A stretch of DNA of 28,380 nucleotides from the IMG/VR virus record IMGVR_UViG_3300010885_021549, positions 1 through 28,380 of that record; one strand, written 5' to 3'. Positions within the stretch are counted from its first letter, which is position 1. The number at the start of each line of letters is the position of its first letter. Origin of the DNA: a virus. Positions 15,224-22,122 of this stretch are shown one piece after another. The position numbers and the translations under genes are program-made. The notes beneath the pieces are model-generated. The model did not search any database. It was given only the letters and a program-made list of their open reading frames with translations, and had not been told where the DNA came from.

Positions 15224-16549
15224 ATGAATAACGAAAAAAAGACAATAGAATCATTTAATTTTTCCTCATTTAGTCTACCATCTGCTACTGAAAAGATTAA
15301 TAGAACTAAAAAGTGGATTGAGTATGGTGTTGATAATTTATTTCCAAACTATTTAATTAGTTTGTTAAATAAATCTTCATTACACTCAGCTATTGTAAAA
15401 CAAAAATCTATGTTAATAGGTGGTGGTGGTATAGCTAAAACTAATTTAAGTCCAGAAGCACAATTGTTTATTAAAAATGTATATAACGATGACGATTTAG
15501 ATGAAATCTTATTTAAGATAGCTGTGGATTTAGAAGTATATGGTGCTTTCTTTTTGAACTTAATATGGAGTAAAGATAGAGAAAGAATTGCCGAAATTAA
15601 CTATATTGATCCTTCTAAGGTTAGAATATGTGTTCCAGATTCGGAAGAAAAGTATCCTCAAATAGAAAAGTATTGGATAAGTGATGGTTGGGAAAAGTTA
15701 GATAAGTATCCACCAGTTCTTTATGATGGATTTTCTACTAACGATAAGAAAAATAGAAGTCAAATACTTTATGTTAAAGAATATAGACCAGGTACAGAGT
15801 GGTATGCGAAACCAGAATATGGTGAAGCCGGTATGAGATGGATTGAAACTGAATATGAGATTGCTAATTATCACTTAAATAACATTAAAAATGGTTTTCA
15901 TCCTTCTATGCATATTAACTTTCCAATAGGACAACCGTCTATGGAAGAAGCTTCTGAAATCATAAGAAGATTAAAGAATCAGTATCAAGGTAGTGATATG
16001 GCTGGTAATGTTTTAGTAACGTTTTCCGATAAAGCTGAAACATCAGCTACATTTGATCCAATTGAGTTAAATAGTTCTGATGCAAGATTCCTTATGTTAA
16101 ACGAACAAGTTACAGATGGTATATTAAAGGCACATAGAGTTACTAATCCAGCATTATTTGGTATAGAAACACCAGGAGCTTTGGGTTCAAGAAATGAAAT
16201 GTTAGAAAGTTTAGAGATATTCCAAACACAATATACCGAACCAAAACAAAGATTAATAGAAAAGATTTTTAACTGGATTAGAAGAATAAATGGTATTAAT
16301 GATCAGATTTTAATTAATAAATATGCTCCACAATTTAGTAAATTACATACTAACTTAAATGATGTATTAAATATATTACAAGCTAATATAACACCAGAAC
16401 AAAAGTATTATCTTTTAATTCAAAATGATTATGATCATCAAACAGCTATGAAATTATCTGGTTTTATTGATGGTAATAACTTAAAAGAAGCAAAAACAAT
16501 TACACCAGTTGCTCCTACACCTGATGCAACACAAAATAACAATCAATAA
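15224..16549 (+). CDS. Portal protein
   Basis: This 441-residue protein fits a phage portal, the dodecameric ring that DNA passes through into the capsid. Features include an early KWIEYGVDNLFPNYLISLLN segment, a HSAIVKQKSMLIGGGGI stretch that resembles the N-terminal wing, EVYGAFFLNLIW, and a YIDPSKVRI strand typical of portals (position about 127). The helical region around residues 285-330 contains ITVTNPALFG-like text (VTNPALFGIETPGALGS), which matches the portal tunnel-loop/stem region. The C-terminus is low-complexity Pro/Thr/Asn. It is followed after 2 nt by the adaptor gene. In this genome the portal lies downstream of the capsid genes and far from terminase. Confidence 0.82.
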   Translation: MNNEKKTIESFNFSSFSLPSATEKINRTKKWIEYGVDNLFPNYLISLLNKSSLHSAIVKQKSMLIGGGGIAKTNLSPEAQLFIKNVYNDDDLDEILFKIAVDLEVYGAFFLNLIWSKDRERIAEINYIDPSKVRICVPDSEEKYPQIEKYWISDGWEKLDKYPPVLYDGFSTNDKKNRSQILYVKEYRPGTEWYAKPEYGEAGMRWIETEYEIANYHLNNIKNGFHPSMHINFPIGQPSMEEASEIIRRLKNQYQGSDMAGNVLVTFSDKAETSATFDPIELNSSDARFLMLNEQVTDGILKAHRVTNPALFGIETPGALGSRNEMLESLEIFQTQYTEPKQRLIEKIFNWIRRINGINDQILINKYAPQFSKLHTNLNDVLNILQANITPEQKYYLLIQNDYDHQTAMKLSGFIDGNNLKEAKTITPVAPTPDATQNNNQ

Positions 16550-16551
16550 TT

Positions 16552-17148
16552 ATGCTACAAAATGTTTATTTTATTACCGTTGATTATATAAAAAAATACT
16601 TATCAGGTTATTTGGATCCAAATATAGATGCAAACGCCTTAGGTAGTTTTATATTAATCGCTCAATCAGTTAGAACACAAAATATATTGGGTTATGACTT
16701 ATATACTAAATACCAAAACGACATTAACACATATAATGCACCACAAGGTGCTCAATATATTTATTTAATGAATAACTATATTCAAATGTCGGTTGCGTTA
16801 TGGTCTGTATATGAAGCATTACCTTCATTAAACTTCAAATTAACTAATAAAGCTCTTTCACAAAAGTCATCAGAGTATGGACAACCTTCAACAAGAGATG
16901 ATGTTGAATATATTAGACAACAAATTAGTAATCAAGCTCAATTCTATGATAGTAGAATAAGAGAATATATTACAAACTATCCTTCTGACTTTCCAGAATA
17001 CTATGTTACAACAGGTGTTAATAGAGTTAGAGCTAAAGAGAATCCTTATTTTGCTGGTTTATACTTACCAGATAGAATGCAACCAAGAAAAGGTGGTGGT
17101 AGAATAGATGGTGGTCCAGGATGCTGTGGTGCTGGTTATTACCTATAA
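16552..17148 (+). CDS. Head-tail adaptor / connector protein
   Basis: This 198-residue protein follows the portal after 2 nt and is helical, as expected for an HK97 gp6-like adaptor under the portal ring. It starts with a DYIKKYLSGYLDPNIDANAL helix, then FILIAQSVRTQNILGYDLYTK, a pattern common to adaptor proteins. The middle contains YIQMSVALWSVYEALPSLNF. The C-terminus is Gly-rich (GGGRIDGGPGCCGAGYY) and may be flexible. I recognise it as similar to a family of connector-like proteins in Bacteroidetes phages; a DUF name is uncertain. Confidence 0.7.
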   Translation: MLQNVYFITVDYIKKYLSGYLDPNIDANALGSFILIAQSVRTQNILGYDLYTKYQNDINTYNAPQGAQYIYLMNNYIQMSVALWSVYEALPSLNFKLTNKALSQKSSEYGQPSTRDDVEYIRQQISNQAQFYDSRIREYITNYPSDFPEYYVTTGVNRVRAKENPYFAGLYLPDRMQPRKGGGRIDGGPGCCGAGYYL

Positions 17149-17164
17149 AAATTAACTTTATATA

Positions 17165-17545
17165 ATGAGAGGAGATAAAGATATAAATATAAAGTTTATT
17201 GACGGTAAAGAGCAACGATATATTACTTGTGGTGATTATTGGGAAACAGATAATAGTATTGAAATTAGAATAACGAAACAAGACAATCCTGAGTGCAACC
17301 TTTTAATTATGTTACATGAAATGATAGAATATATCTTATGTGAAAAAAGAGGCATTAAAGAAGCTGATATAATGAAGTTTGATTTAGCTTGGGAAGACTT
17401 ACCTGAACCAAAAGAAGACGAACCTGGTAATTGTAAATGGGCTCCATATTATGTAGAGCATAGAATTGCTGAGAATTACGAAAGACAATTAGCCAGTCAT
17501 ATGAATATAGATTGGATTAACTATGAAAATAACTTAAAATTATGA
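17165..17545 (+). CDS. HExxE protein, metallopeptidase-like
   Basis: This 126-residue protein has a MLHEMIEYIL helix (H51-E52-x2-E55) and a second conserved-looking segment, APYYVEHRIAENYE (H99, E103, E106). The HExxE helix with a distal EH-x3-E segment resembles small zinc-dependent peptidases, but a third ligand is not certain. Between them lies an acidic stretch with EDLPEPKEDEP. The gene follows the adaptor by 16 nt and overlaps the holin start by 4 nt (ATGA), so it is translated with the lysis/neck genes. A structural role that has lost catalysis is also possible. Function unknown. Confidence 0.55.
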   Translation: MRGDKDINIKFIDGKEQRYITCGDYWETDNSIEIRITKQDNPECNLLIMLHEMIEYILCEKRGIKEADIMKFDLAWEDLPEPKEDEPGNCKWAPYYVEHRIAENYERQLASHMNIDWINYENNLKL

Positions 17546-17985
17546 GAACTTGGATTACAACACACATTAATAGCTTAATCATTGCTATATTAGCTGTATT
17601 CACACCTATATTACCACTATTATTAACAACAGGCTTTCTTATAGTAGCTGATTTTTGTTTCGGTATATATAGAGCATATAAAAAAGGAGAAGTTATTACA
17701 AGTCGTAAGATGGGTAATACTATTTCTAAAATTGTTTTATACAATTTAGCTATATTATCTGTATATTTTCTTGATCATTATGTAATAAATAGTGGATTAA
17801 ATCTTGAAAAGATAGTAGCTGGTTTAATAGGATTAACAGAGATAAAAAGTTTAGATGAAAGTTTTAATACTTTATTTGGATTTAGTATATGGAATAAATG
17901 TAAAAAATTAATACAAAGAGGTAGTTCTACAACTAAAGATTTATTGGATGATGTAGATACAAAAGAAGAAACTAAAGATATATAA
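17542..17985 (+). CDS. Holin
   Basis: This 147-residue membrane protein resembles the Phage_holin_4-type family. Two or three hydrophobic segments can be seen: about 10-40 (SLIIAILAVFTPILPLLL then TTGFLIVADFCFGI), about 62-80 (SKIVLYNLAILSVYFLDHYV) and a weaker one at 90-102. A basic loop KKGEVITSRKM lies between the first two, and a GLTEIKSLDESFNTLFG motif follows, close to the family's E-I-S-L-EN motif. The C-terminal tail is charged. A holin forms membrane lesions that let endolysin reach the wall. It overlaps the previous gene by 4 nt. The lysozyme is in the opposite block, so the lysis genes are split by the terminator. Confidence 0.8.
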   Translation: MRTWITTHINSLIIAILAVFTPILPLLLTTGFLIVADFCFGIYRAYKKGEVITSRKMGNTISKIVLYNLAILSVYFLDHYVINSGLNLEKIVAGLIGLTEIKSLDESFNTLFGFSIWNKCKKLIQRGSSTTKDLLDDVDTKEETKDI

Positions 17986-18022
17986 CGCCTAGTACCGTTA
18001 TAGTTAACGCCGTAAGGCAAAG

Positions 18023-18055
18023 AAAAACTCACCATATCGCTACGGTGAGTTTTTT
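18023..18055. terminator. Bidirectional terminator between the convergent gene blocks
   Basis: AAAAACTCACC pairs with GGTGAGTTTTT (core stem ACTCACC 18027-18033 with GGTGAGT 18044-18050) around the loop ATATCGCTAC. The A-tract on one side and T-tract on the other make it work in both directions. It lies between the holin stop (17985) and the lipoprotein stop (18058). The 37 nt before it contain a second weak stem (CGTTA/TAACG). Confidence 0.85.
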
Positions 18056-18057
18056 AT

Positions 18058-18387
18058 TTAATAGTATCTTCCATATTGATAATGAGTTACAAACCTACCA
18101 TCTAAAACATTAAAATCATTTAGATTAAGTGGATGATATACAGCTGCTATAAAAGAATCGGCTGATACTTTATTAGTAAATGTATAAGGCACTCTATCTA
18201 TTCTATAAGTTGAATACTCATAGTGTGCTGGTAGAGTTAATACTCTTGTTATCAACACTATTGAATCAGTATATAACACATTATATGTGCTTGGTGTTAC
18301 TGGTGTCGGTGTTGTTGGAGCAACGCTCTTTTGTTTTGTGCAACTAAATAATGTTAATGTTGCAATTGCTAATAAAATCTTTTTCAT
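18058..18387 (-). CDS. Phage-encoded lipoprotein
   Basis: This 109-residue protein starts MKKILLAIATLTLFSCTKQK, a signal peptide with lipobox LFSC (Cys16 is the first mature residue). An 18-codon upstream extension is possible but the signal peptide and the AT leader (AATATATACAAT) support the ATG at 18387. The mature part has a flexible Pro/Thr/Ser linker (SVAPTTPTPVTPS) and a beta-rich C-terminal domain with no transmembrane segment. It has its own host-type promoter and terminator. Candidate roles are superinfection exclusion or surface change during lysogeny or infection, or an outer-membrane spanin-like part of the lysis system, as it lies in a lysis neighbourhood. Function is inference; the lipoprotein call is strong. 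Confidence 0.8.
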   Translation of the reverse strand: MKKILLAIATLTLFSCTKQKSVAPTTPTPVTPSTYNVLYTDSIVLITRVLTLPAHYEYSTYRIDRVPYTFTNKVSADSFIAAVYHPLNLNDFNVLDGRFVTHYQYGRYY

Positions 18388-18411
18388 ATTGTATATATTA
18401 TTTTTCTTACA

Positions 18412-18443
18412 CAAAGATACGAAATTATTTTGAATTAACAAAA
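18412..18443 (-). promoter_or_regulatory. Bacteroidetes-type promoter for the lipoprotein gene
   Basis: On the minus strand TTTTG (18443-18439) is followed after 19 nt by TATCTTTG (18419-18412), matching the known Bacteroides/Flavobacterium primary-sigma consensus TTTG and TAnnTTTG with the usual spacing. It lies 25 nt upstream of the lipoprotein ATG. No equally good match was seen upstream of other gene blocks, where spacing or sequence deviates. Confidence 0.75.
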
Positions 18444-18468
18444 CAATTTCATATATTTATTTTTCTAA

Positions 18469-18534
18469 TTAATCGTCTATTTCATCTTTATAGTCTTCTA
18501 AAATCCAATCTTCTTCTGTCTTTGGTTCAACCAT
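18469..18534 (-). CDS. Possible 21-residue acidic peptide
   Basis: ATG at 18534 opens a 21-codon frame (MVEPKTEEDWILEDYKDEID then D) with a TAA at 18469. It is strongly acidic and overlaps the last 8 nt of the preceding 55-residue gene, as coupled genes do. It is too short to judge by composition alone and has no clear leader, so it could be chance. Confidence 0.35.
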   Translation of the reverse strand: MVEPKTEEDWILEDYKDEIDD

Positions 18535-18694
18535 TTTTTCTAATTTTCATTTTATTTTCTGTAAGAAACTTAATAGTTAGCTTACCAATGCGTTGTGAAA
18601 AGTATTCTATATTATCATAATCTAATAAGAATACCGCTTTTTCAAACTCCATTTTATATTCTATTAACTTTAATGTATATTCGTTATGGTTCAT
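18527..18694 (-). CDS. Small protein of 55 residues, unknown function
   Basis: ATG at 18694 shares its A with the TAA of the lysozyme gene (TAATG), a tight translational coupling, and the frame runs 55 codons to TGA at 18527. The product (MNHNEYTLKLIEYKMEFEK, then AVFLLDYDNIEYFSQRIGKL) is probably helical and soluble. There is no signal peptide. It lies between lysozyme and lipoprotein genes. Function unknown. Confidence 0.6.
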   Translation of the reverse strand: MNHNEYTLKLIEYKMEFEKAVFLLDYDNIEYFSQRIGKLTIKFLTENKMKIRKNG

Positions 18695-19137
18695 TATGAT
18701 ATATAATTTTTATATTCAGCATTTCTACGATTCAAAAGACCTGGTAATACTTTACCACCTGCTCTACACCAAGATAGAAATTGAACTTCTATTGAAGTAT
18801 CATTTGGATTTTTATTTACTACTTTTAATAGAGTAGAAGTATTAAAATTACCTTTACCTATGTTATAGCATATACTAACTAAACTATCAAATTGATTTTG
18901 TGTTAATTTAGTTGTAACTTTACTATTAATATATTCACCAAATGAATCAGCTATCAATTTTAATAGACTATCAGCTCTTTCTTGTGTTATTACATCACCT
19001 TTTTTAACAGGTGATTTATCTTCATAATAAGTATTACCAACACCTATCGTCCATATACCAACGCTATCTTGGTATGCTTGTAATTTAACTCCTTCAAATC
19101 TTTTAAGAAGGTTAATTGTTGATTTTTCTATATTCAT
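18694..19137 (-). CDS. Endolysin, T4-type lysozyme (GH24)
   Basis: This 147-residue protein is a phage muramidase that cuts the glycan strands of peptidoglycan. The catalytic triad has the family's spacing: E15, eight residues, D24, five residues, T30, in FEGVKLQAYQDSVGIWTIG. GVGNTY follows, and the C-terminal part has a LTQNQFDSLVSICYNIG helix and WCRAGGKVLPGLLNRR near the end, as in T4/lambdoid lysozymes. There is no signal peptide or anchor, so release would depend on the holin encoded in the opposite block. The length is close to a minimal GH24 enzyme. It starts 11 nt after the zinc-ribbon gene. Confidence 0.92.
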   Translation of the reverse strand: MNIEKSTINLLKRFEGVKLQAYQDSVGIWTIGVGNTYYEDKSPVKKGDVITQERADSLLKLIADSFGEYINSKVTTKLTQNQFDSLVSICYNIGKGNFNTSTLLKVVNKNPNDTSIEVQFLSWCRAGGKVLPGLLNRRNAEYKNYIS

Positions 19138-19148
19138 TTTGTATATAT

Positions 19149-19415
19149 TTATTTATATTTTCTTGTTTTTATATATACCGCATTTAATTCTACAATTGCT
19201 TCTCTCATAAATGCGTCTATTCTTTCTCTCCAACCTTCCTCAAAATATAAATCTAAATTATTATATTTATATTTATCTACTATTTCTTTTTTTACTAATT
19301 TTTTATTTTTATGATATGATTTGCGATTTTGTATATTAACACAAAGCTTACAGGCATTCCTACCTTTGTAGAAATGCCATTGACTTTTATCCTCTTCACA
19401 ATTTATGCATATCAT
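19149..19415 (-). CDS. Small zinc-ribbon protein
   Basis: This 88-residue protein begins MICINCEEDKSQWHFYKGRN and has two CxxC knuckles (C3-x2-C6, C22-x2-C25) followed by a basic helix (NIQNRKSYHKNKKLVKKE). The remainder is helical (EEGWRERIDAFMREAIVEL) with no known motif. Its ATG directly abuts the TAA of the methyltransferase (no bases between), so the two are co-translated. It shares its N-terminal knuckle and basic helix with two other small proteins here. Probably binds nucleic acid; exact role unknown. Confidence 0.6.
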   Translation of the reverse strand: MICINCEEDKSQWHFYKGRNACKLCVNIQNRKSYHKNKKLVKKEIVDKYKYNNLDLYFEEGWRERIDAFMREAIVELNAVYIKTRKYK

Positions 19416-20825
19416 TTATTTAATAATTTTTTTATATTCTTCCCAACTTTCAATTCTTTTTTCAGCAATCTTAAAGTATTCAGGATCCATTTCCATACCT
19501 ACAAATCTTTTATTTTCTAACATTGCTGCAACTCCTGTACTACCAGACCCCATAAAAGGATCTAATACTATACCATTTTCAGGTGTTACTAAACGAATTA
19601 AATATTGCATTAATTTAATAGGTTTAACAGTTGGATGGAAATTGGCTTTTGGTGTATTTGTTGGTTTATGTTTAGCATTTGTTTTATCTTGATTAGGGTC
19701 TCTACCAATAGGTATTTTCTCCTCAAATCCTTCTAATCCCATATTGCGTTCCTTTTTTGAAACTTTTGCTATATAAAAATAGCGACTTGCTCCACCTTTT
19801 GTTTTATCTTTTGGACCAACACCTTCATATACATTACTACCACCACCGTATTCACCAAATCCAGTAGTTTTACTTTTAGCCCAATGTCCTTGATTTGTTA
19901 TACCACTTTGCTGATCTAATTGATAACAAGGACAATCTGGATTAGTATGTATATCACCGGTGTCGTTATACCAAATTCCTTGTACAGCATCGCTCATATC
20001 ACCACCACCAAATGTGTTTCCACCTGGTTTTCCTCTCTTAACTTCACCCTTCTCACCTTTAATCACCTCATCACATATACACTCAAATATAATGTTTGCT
20101 GGAAATCTACCTTCTGTTGTATATTCACCTGTCCTTTTACTCCCTACATTAAATATGTCACCCTTTGATTGATTTTGTTTATTAAATTTTGGTTTTTCTT
20201 CATTACCTATCCTACAACCATCTATATTTATTCCACCTGTTCCCCATTTAATCATATTAGCGGCAACCGTCTTTTCACTTAAAGGTTTTCTTGCTACACA
20301 AATTGGTTCATTTGCTGGTTTCAGTGCCGTCCCATACCCCTCATATTTAGAATTACCTTTTGTTAATTTTATATCCTTTTTATTATCTGTATCTATATCT
20401 CTCATATTAACAAACGAAACACCATTATCCTTAAATTGGCTCTTATATCTACCAGTTGGTTCAATTTCAACTCTTTCATTACCTTCTAGTTTGTCTATTG
20501 CTTTACCTATATTATGAGACTTTGGAAAACCTGAACCATATATCCACATTATCTGGTCTCTAATTTCAAACCCAGCATCTTCTATATTAACTACCATACG
20601 GTGATAAGTTCTTGTACCACCAAATGATAATATATGACCACCTGGTTTAAGAACTCTATATACTTCTTTCCAAAAATCTATTGAAGGCACATCATAGTCC
20701 CATTTCTTACCCATAAAAGATAAACCATATGGTGGATCTGTTACGACACTATCTACCGAATTATCAGGTAGTTTTTTAAGGCTAATCATATTGTCGCCTA
20801 ACATTAATTTATATTTAGTTTTCAT
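19416..20825 (-). CDS. Adenine- or cytosine-amino DNA methyltransferase, beta class
   Basis: This 469-residue enzyme transfers a methyl group from S-adenosylmethionine to the amino group of adenine (N6) or cytosine (N4). DPPY (30-33, motif IV) precedes FMGSGSTG (424-431, motif I), the permuted order of beta-class enzymes. Near residue 60 is RVLKPGGHILSFGG, a conserved strand, and YGSGFPKSHN follows. A central insertion carries a CxC pair, a HTNPDCPCY motif and LDQQSG, as in a known group of phage-borne methyltransferases. No restriction enzyme is adjacent, so it is probably an orphan enzyme protecting phage DNA or marking sites. Target sequence unknown. Confidence 0.92.
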   Translation of the reverse strand: MKTKYKLMLGDNMISLKKLPDNSVDSVVTDPPYGLSFMGKKWDYDVPSIDFWKEVYRVLKPGGHILSFGGTRTYHRMVVNIEDAGFEIRDQIMWIYGSGFPKSHNIGKAIDKLEGNERVEIEPTGRYKSQFKDNGVSFVNMRDIDTDNKKDIKLTKGNSKYEGYGTALKPANEPICVARKPLSEKTVAANMIKWGTGGINIDGCRIGNEEKPKFNKQNQSKGDIFNVGSKRTGEYTTEGRFPANIIFECICDEVIKGEKGEVKRGKPGGNTFGGGDMSDAVQGIWYNDTGDIHTNPDCPCYQLDQQSGITNQGHWAKSKTTGFGEYGGGSNVYEGVGPKDKTKGGASRYFYIAKVSKKERNMGLEGFEEKIPIGRDPNQDKTNAKHKPTNTPKANFHPTVKPIKLMQYLIRLVTPENGIVLDPFMGSGSTGVAAMLENKRFVGMEMDPEYFKIAEKRIESWEEYKKIIK

Positions 20826-20826
20826 T

Positions 20827-20907
20827 TTAATCTTCTAAAATAGAGTTAATTTGTTGTTCTCTCCAATCTGCTAAAGAGATAAACTTTCCTTCGTAATATA
20901 TCCACAT
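20827..20907 (-). CDS. 26-residue protein between two leftward genes
   Basis: ATG at 20907 opens 26 codons (MWIYYEGKFISLADWREQQ then INSILED) with TAA at 20827. It starts 2 nt after the stop of the 70-residue gene and ends 1 nt before the methyltransferase ATG, so it fills the gap exactly, which favours a real gene. Nothing more can be said about its function. Confidence 0.6.
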   Translation of the reverse strand: MWIYYEGKFISLADWREQQINSILED

Positions 20908-20909
20908 AA

Positions 20910-21122
20910 TTATCTTTTTAATTTATTTACCATATTCATTATCTTACTATTTCTTTCTAATATATCACCATACTTTTCATAGTGTTGTATTGCTTCCTCA
21001 TCTGTCGTCATATCAGTATCGCAATCTATTCTTGAATATGTACCGTCTTTGAAATATAAGAAGATTGCTTCTTCTGTATAATTTCTAACTATTCCTATTA
21101 ATTTCTTTTGTCCTTTTTTCAT
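20910..21122 (-). CDS. Small protein of 70 residues, unknown function
   Basis: The protein begins MKKGQKKLIGIVRNYTEEAI and has a beta-rich first half (FLYFKDGTYSRIDCDTD) and a helical second half. It is soluble with no signal peptide. The 49-nt gap before it contains the AGAATATAATATATAT motif and a leader like that of the polymerase-like gene, so a new transcript or boosted translation may begin here for the methyltransferase-lysozyme segment. Function unknown. Confidence 0.6.
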   Translation of the reverse strand: MKKGQKKLIGIVRNYTEEAIFLYFKDGTYSRIDCDTDMTTDEEAIQHYEKYGDILERNSKIMNMVNKLKR

Positions 21123-21144
21123 ATCTTTTGTTTATTTTTATATA

Positions 21145-21160
21145 ATATATATTATATTCT
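21145..21160 (-). promoter_or_regulatory. AGAATATAATATATAT motif, leftward copy 2
   Basis: This exact 16-mer on the minus strand lies 22 nt upstream of the ATG at 21122. The same 16-mer lies upstream of 23100 (minus) and just before 24205 (plus). In both leftward copies it is followed by an A-rich TATAAAAAnAAACAAA leader. A phage promoter element or A/T translation leader is likely. Confidence 0.5.
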
Positions 21161-21171
21161 CAAAGCGTAAT

Positions 21172-21396
21172 TTAGTCAATTTTGAATAATTGTTTAATTA
21201 TTTCTATTCTAAATCTCAAATCGTCTTTTAATTCAAGCTTCTCCTTTAATGAGAGATTATTAGTTTTTTTTGCTTTATATTTATCTTTTTTTCTTTGATT
21301 GAAACATATTTTACAATTTGGAAAGTAAGCTTCTTTTGTTCTTAAATAGTAATCAGTTAATTCTTTTTCTATCTTACAGGTTTTACATATTTTCAT
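21172..21396 (-). CDS. Small zinc-ribbon protein
   Basis: This 74-residue protein has two CxxC knuckles (C4-x2-C7, C28-x2-C31) and a basic segment FNQRKKDKYKAKK, then a charged helix LKEKLELKDDLRFRIEIIKQ. The form K-x-C-x2-C, a short loop with an aromatic residue, then C-x2-C is a common small phage zinc finger. It overlaps the HNH gene by 4 nt (ATGA), so the pair is co-translated. The HNH protein also has CxxC knuckles, but the two are not obviously homologous. Function unknown. Confidence 0.6.
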   Translation of the reverse strand: MKICKTCKIEKELTDYYLRTKEAYFPNCKICFNQRKKDKYKAKKTNNLSLKEKLELKDDLRFRIEIIKQLFKID

Positions 21397-22121
21397 TTTA
21401 ATTTATATTCTCCATTTATTTTATAATATATCTCACCATAATAATCATAAACATTATCGAATAGATACATAGCTTCTCTTTCAATCTTTATTTGTTTTTT
21501 AAGATTATTCCAATAATAATTGTTAATTAGTTTATAATAATCATTAACAGATAATTCCATAGCATTAATTTTATTATGTTCGTTATTGTGGCATATATTA
21601 CATAAGGTAATTAAATCTTCATCTTTTTCATTATAAATGTTTTCATAACTAATATGATGGCAATTTAAGTTTAATTTACTATCACAAATAACACATTTAT
21701 TATTATCTCTTTTATATATTCTATTTCTTATTTCTATCCACTCTTTAGTTTTAAGGTATTCTTTATAATTACTTAATAATGGTTGTTTAATTATTTTTTC
21801 TGTTTTTATTATAGACATTAATTGTTCATCCTTATCCATTTCTTTAATTATTTTCTCTAAATTAAAGTCTTTATTTATCTTATTTATTAGTGTATTTTTT
21901 GTTTTACCAGTTATAATTGTATAATCATCTGGTATTTCCTCATTATCATCAATTAATTTATAATTTTTATTATATCTTACTAACACAGACATTTTTGCTG
22001 CTAAGAAAATTGATTCTTTTTTATAATTATTATATACATATACACAATAATTAATAATATAATCATCACTTTTGCTTTTTGTTGTATATACCACTTTTAA
22101 TTTAGTATTAATTATTCTCAT
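21393..22121 (-). CDS. HNH endonuclease
   Basis: This 242-residue protein contains a clear HNH domain: C143-x2-C146, H155-H156 (NCHHISYEN), and C174-x2-C177 with H178 and H182 (LCNICHNNEH), the zinc-coordinated beta-beta-alpha-metal nuclease site. Residues 1-110 are a separate Lys/Asn/Ile-rich region with no clear homology. Such enzymes are often mobile homing endonucleases, though some phage HNH proteins work with terminase in DNA packaging. Here the gene lies in the replication-like block, directly after the polymerase-like gene, not beside terminase, so a homing or host-DNA-cutting role is more likely. The N-terminal region is the open question. Confidence 0.88.
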   Translation of the reverse strand: MRIINTKLKVVYTTKSKSDDYIINYCVYVYNNYKKESIFLAAKMSVLVRYNKNYKLIDDNEEIPDDYTIITGKTKNTLINKINKDFNLEKIIKEMDKDEQLMSIIKTEKIIKQPLLSNYKEYLKTKEWIEIRNRIYKRDNNKCVICDSKLNLNCHHISYENIYNEKDEDLITLCNICHNNEHNKINAMELSVNDYYKLINNYYWNNLKKQIKIEREAMYLFDNVYDYYGEIYYKINGEYKLK

Positions 22122-22122
22122 A

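Noticed and set aside
19329-20172. Several rightward open frames opposite the zinc-ribbon and methyltransferase genes
   Set aside because: Mutually overlapping, hydrophobic, with no leaders; the opposite strand has clear catalytic motifs.
21393-22121. HNH protein as a packaging partner of terminase
   Set aside because: The gene lies in the opposite block and is coupled to the polymerase-like gene, unlike packaging HNH genes, which sit beside terL.
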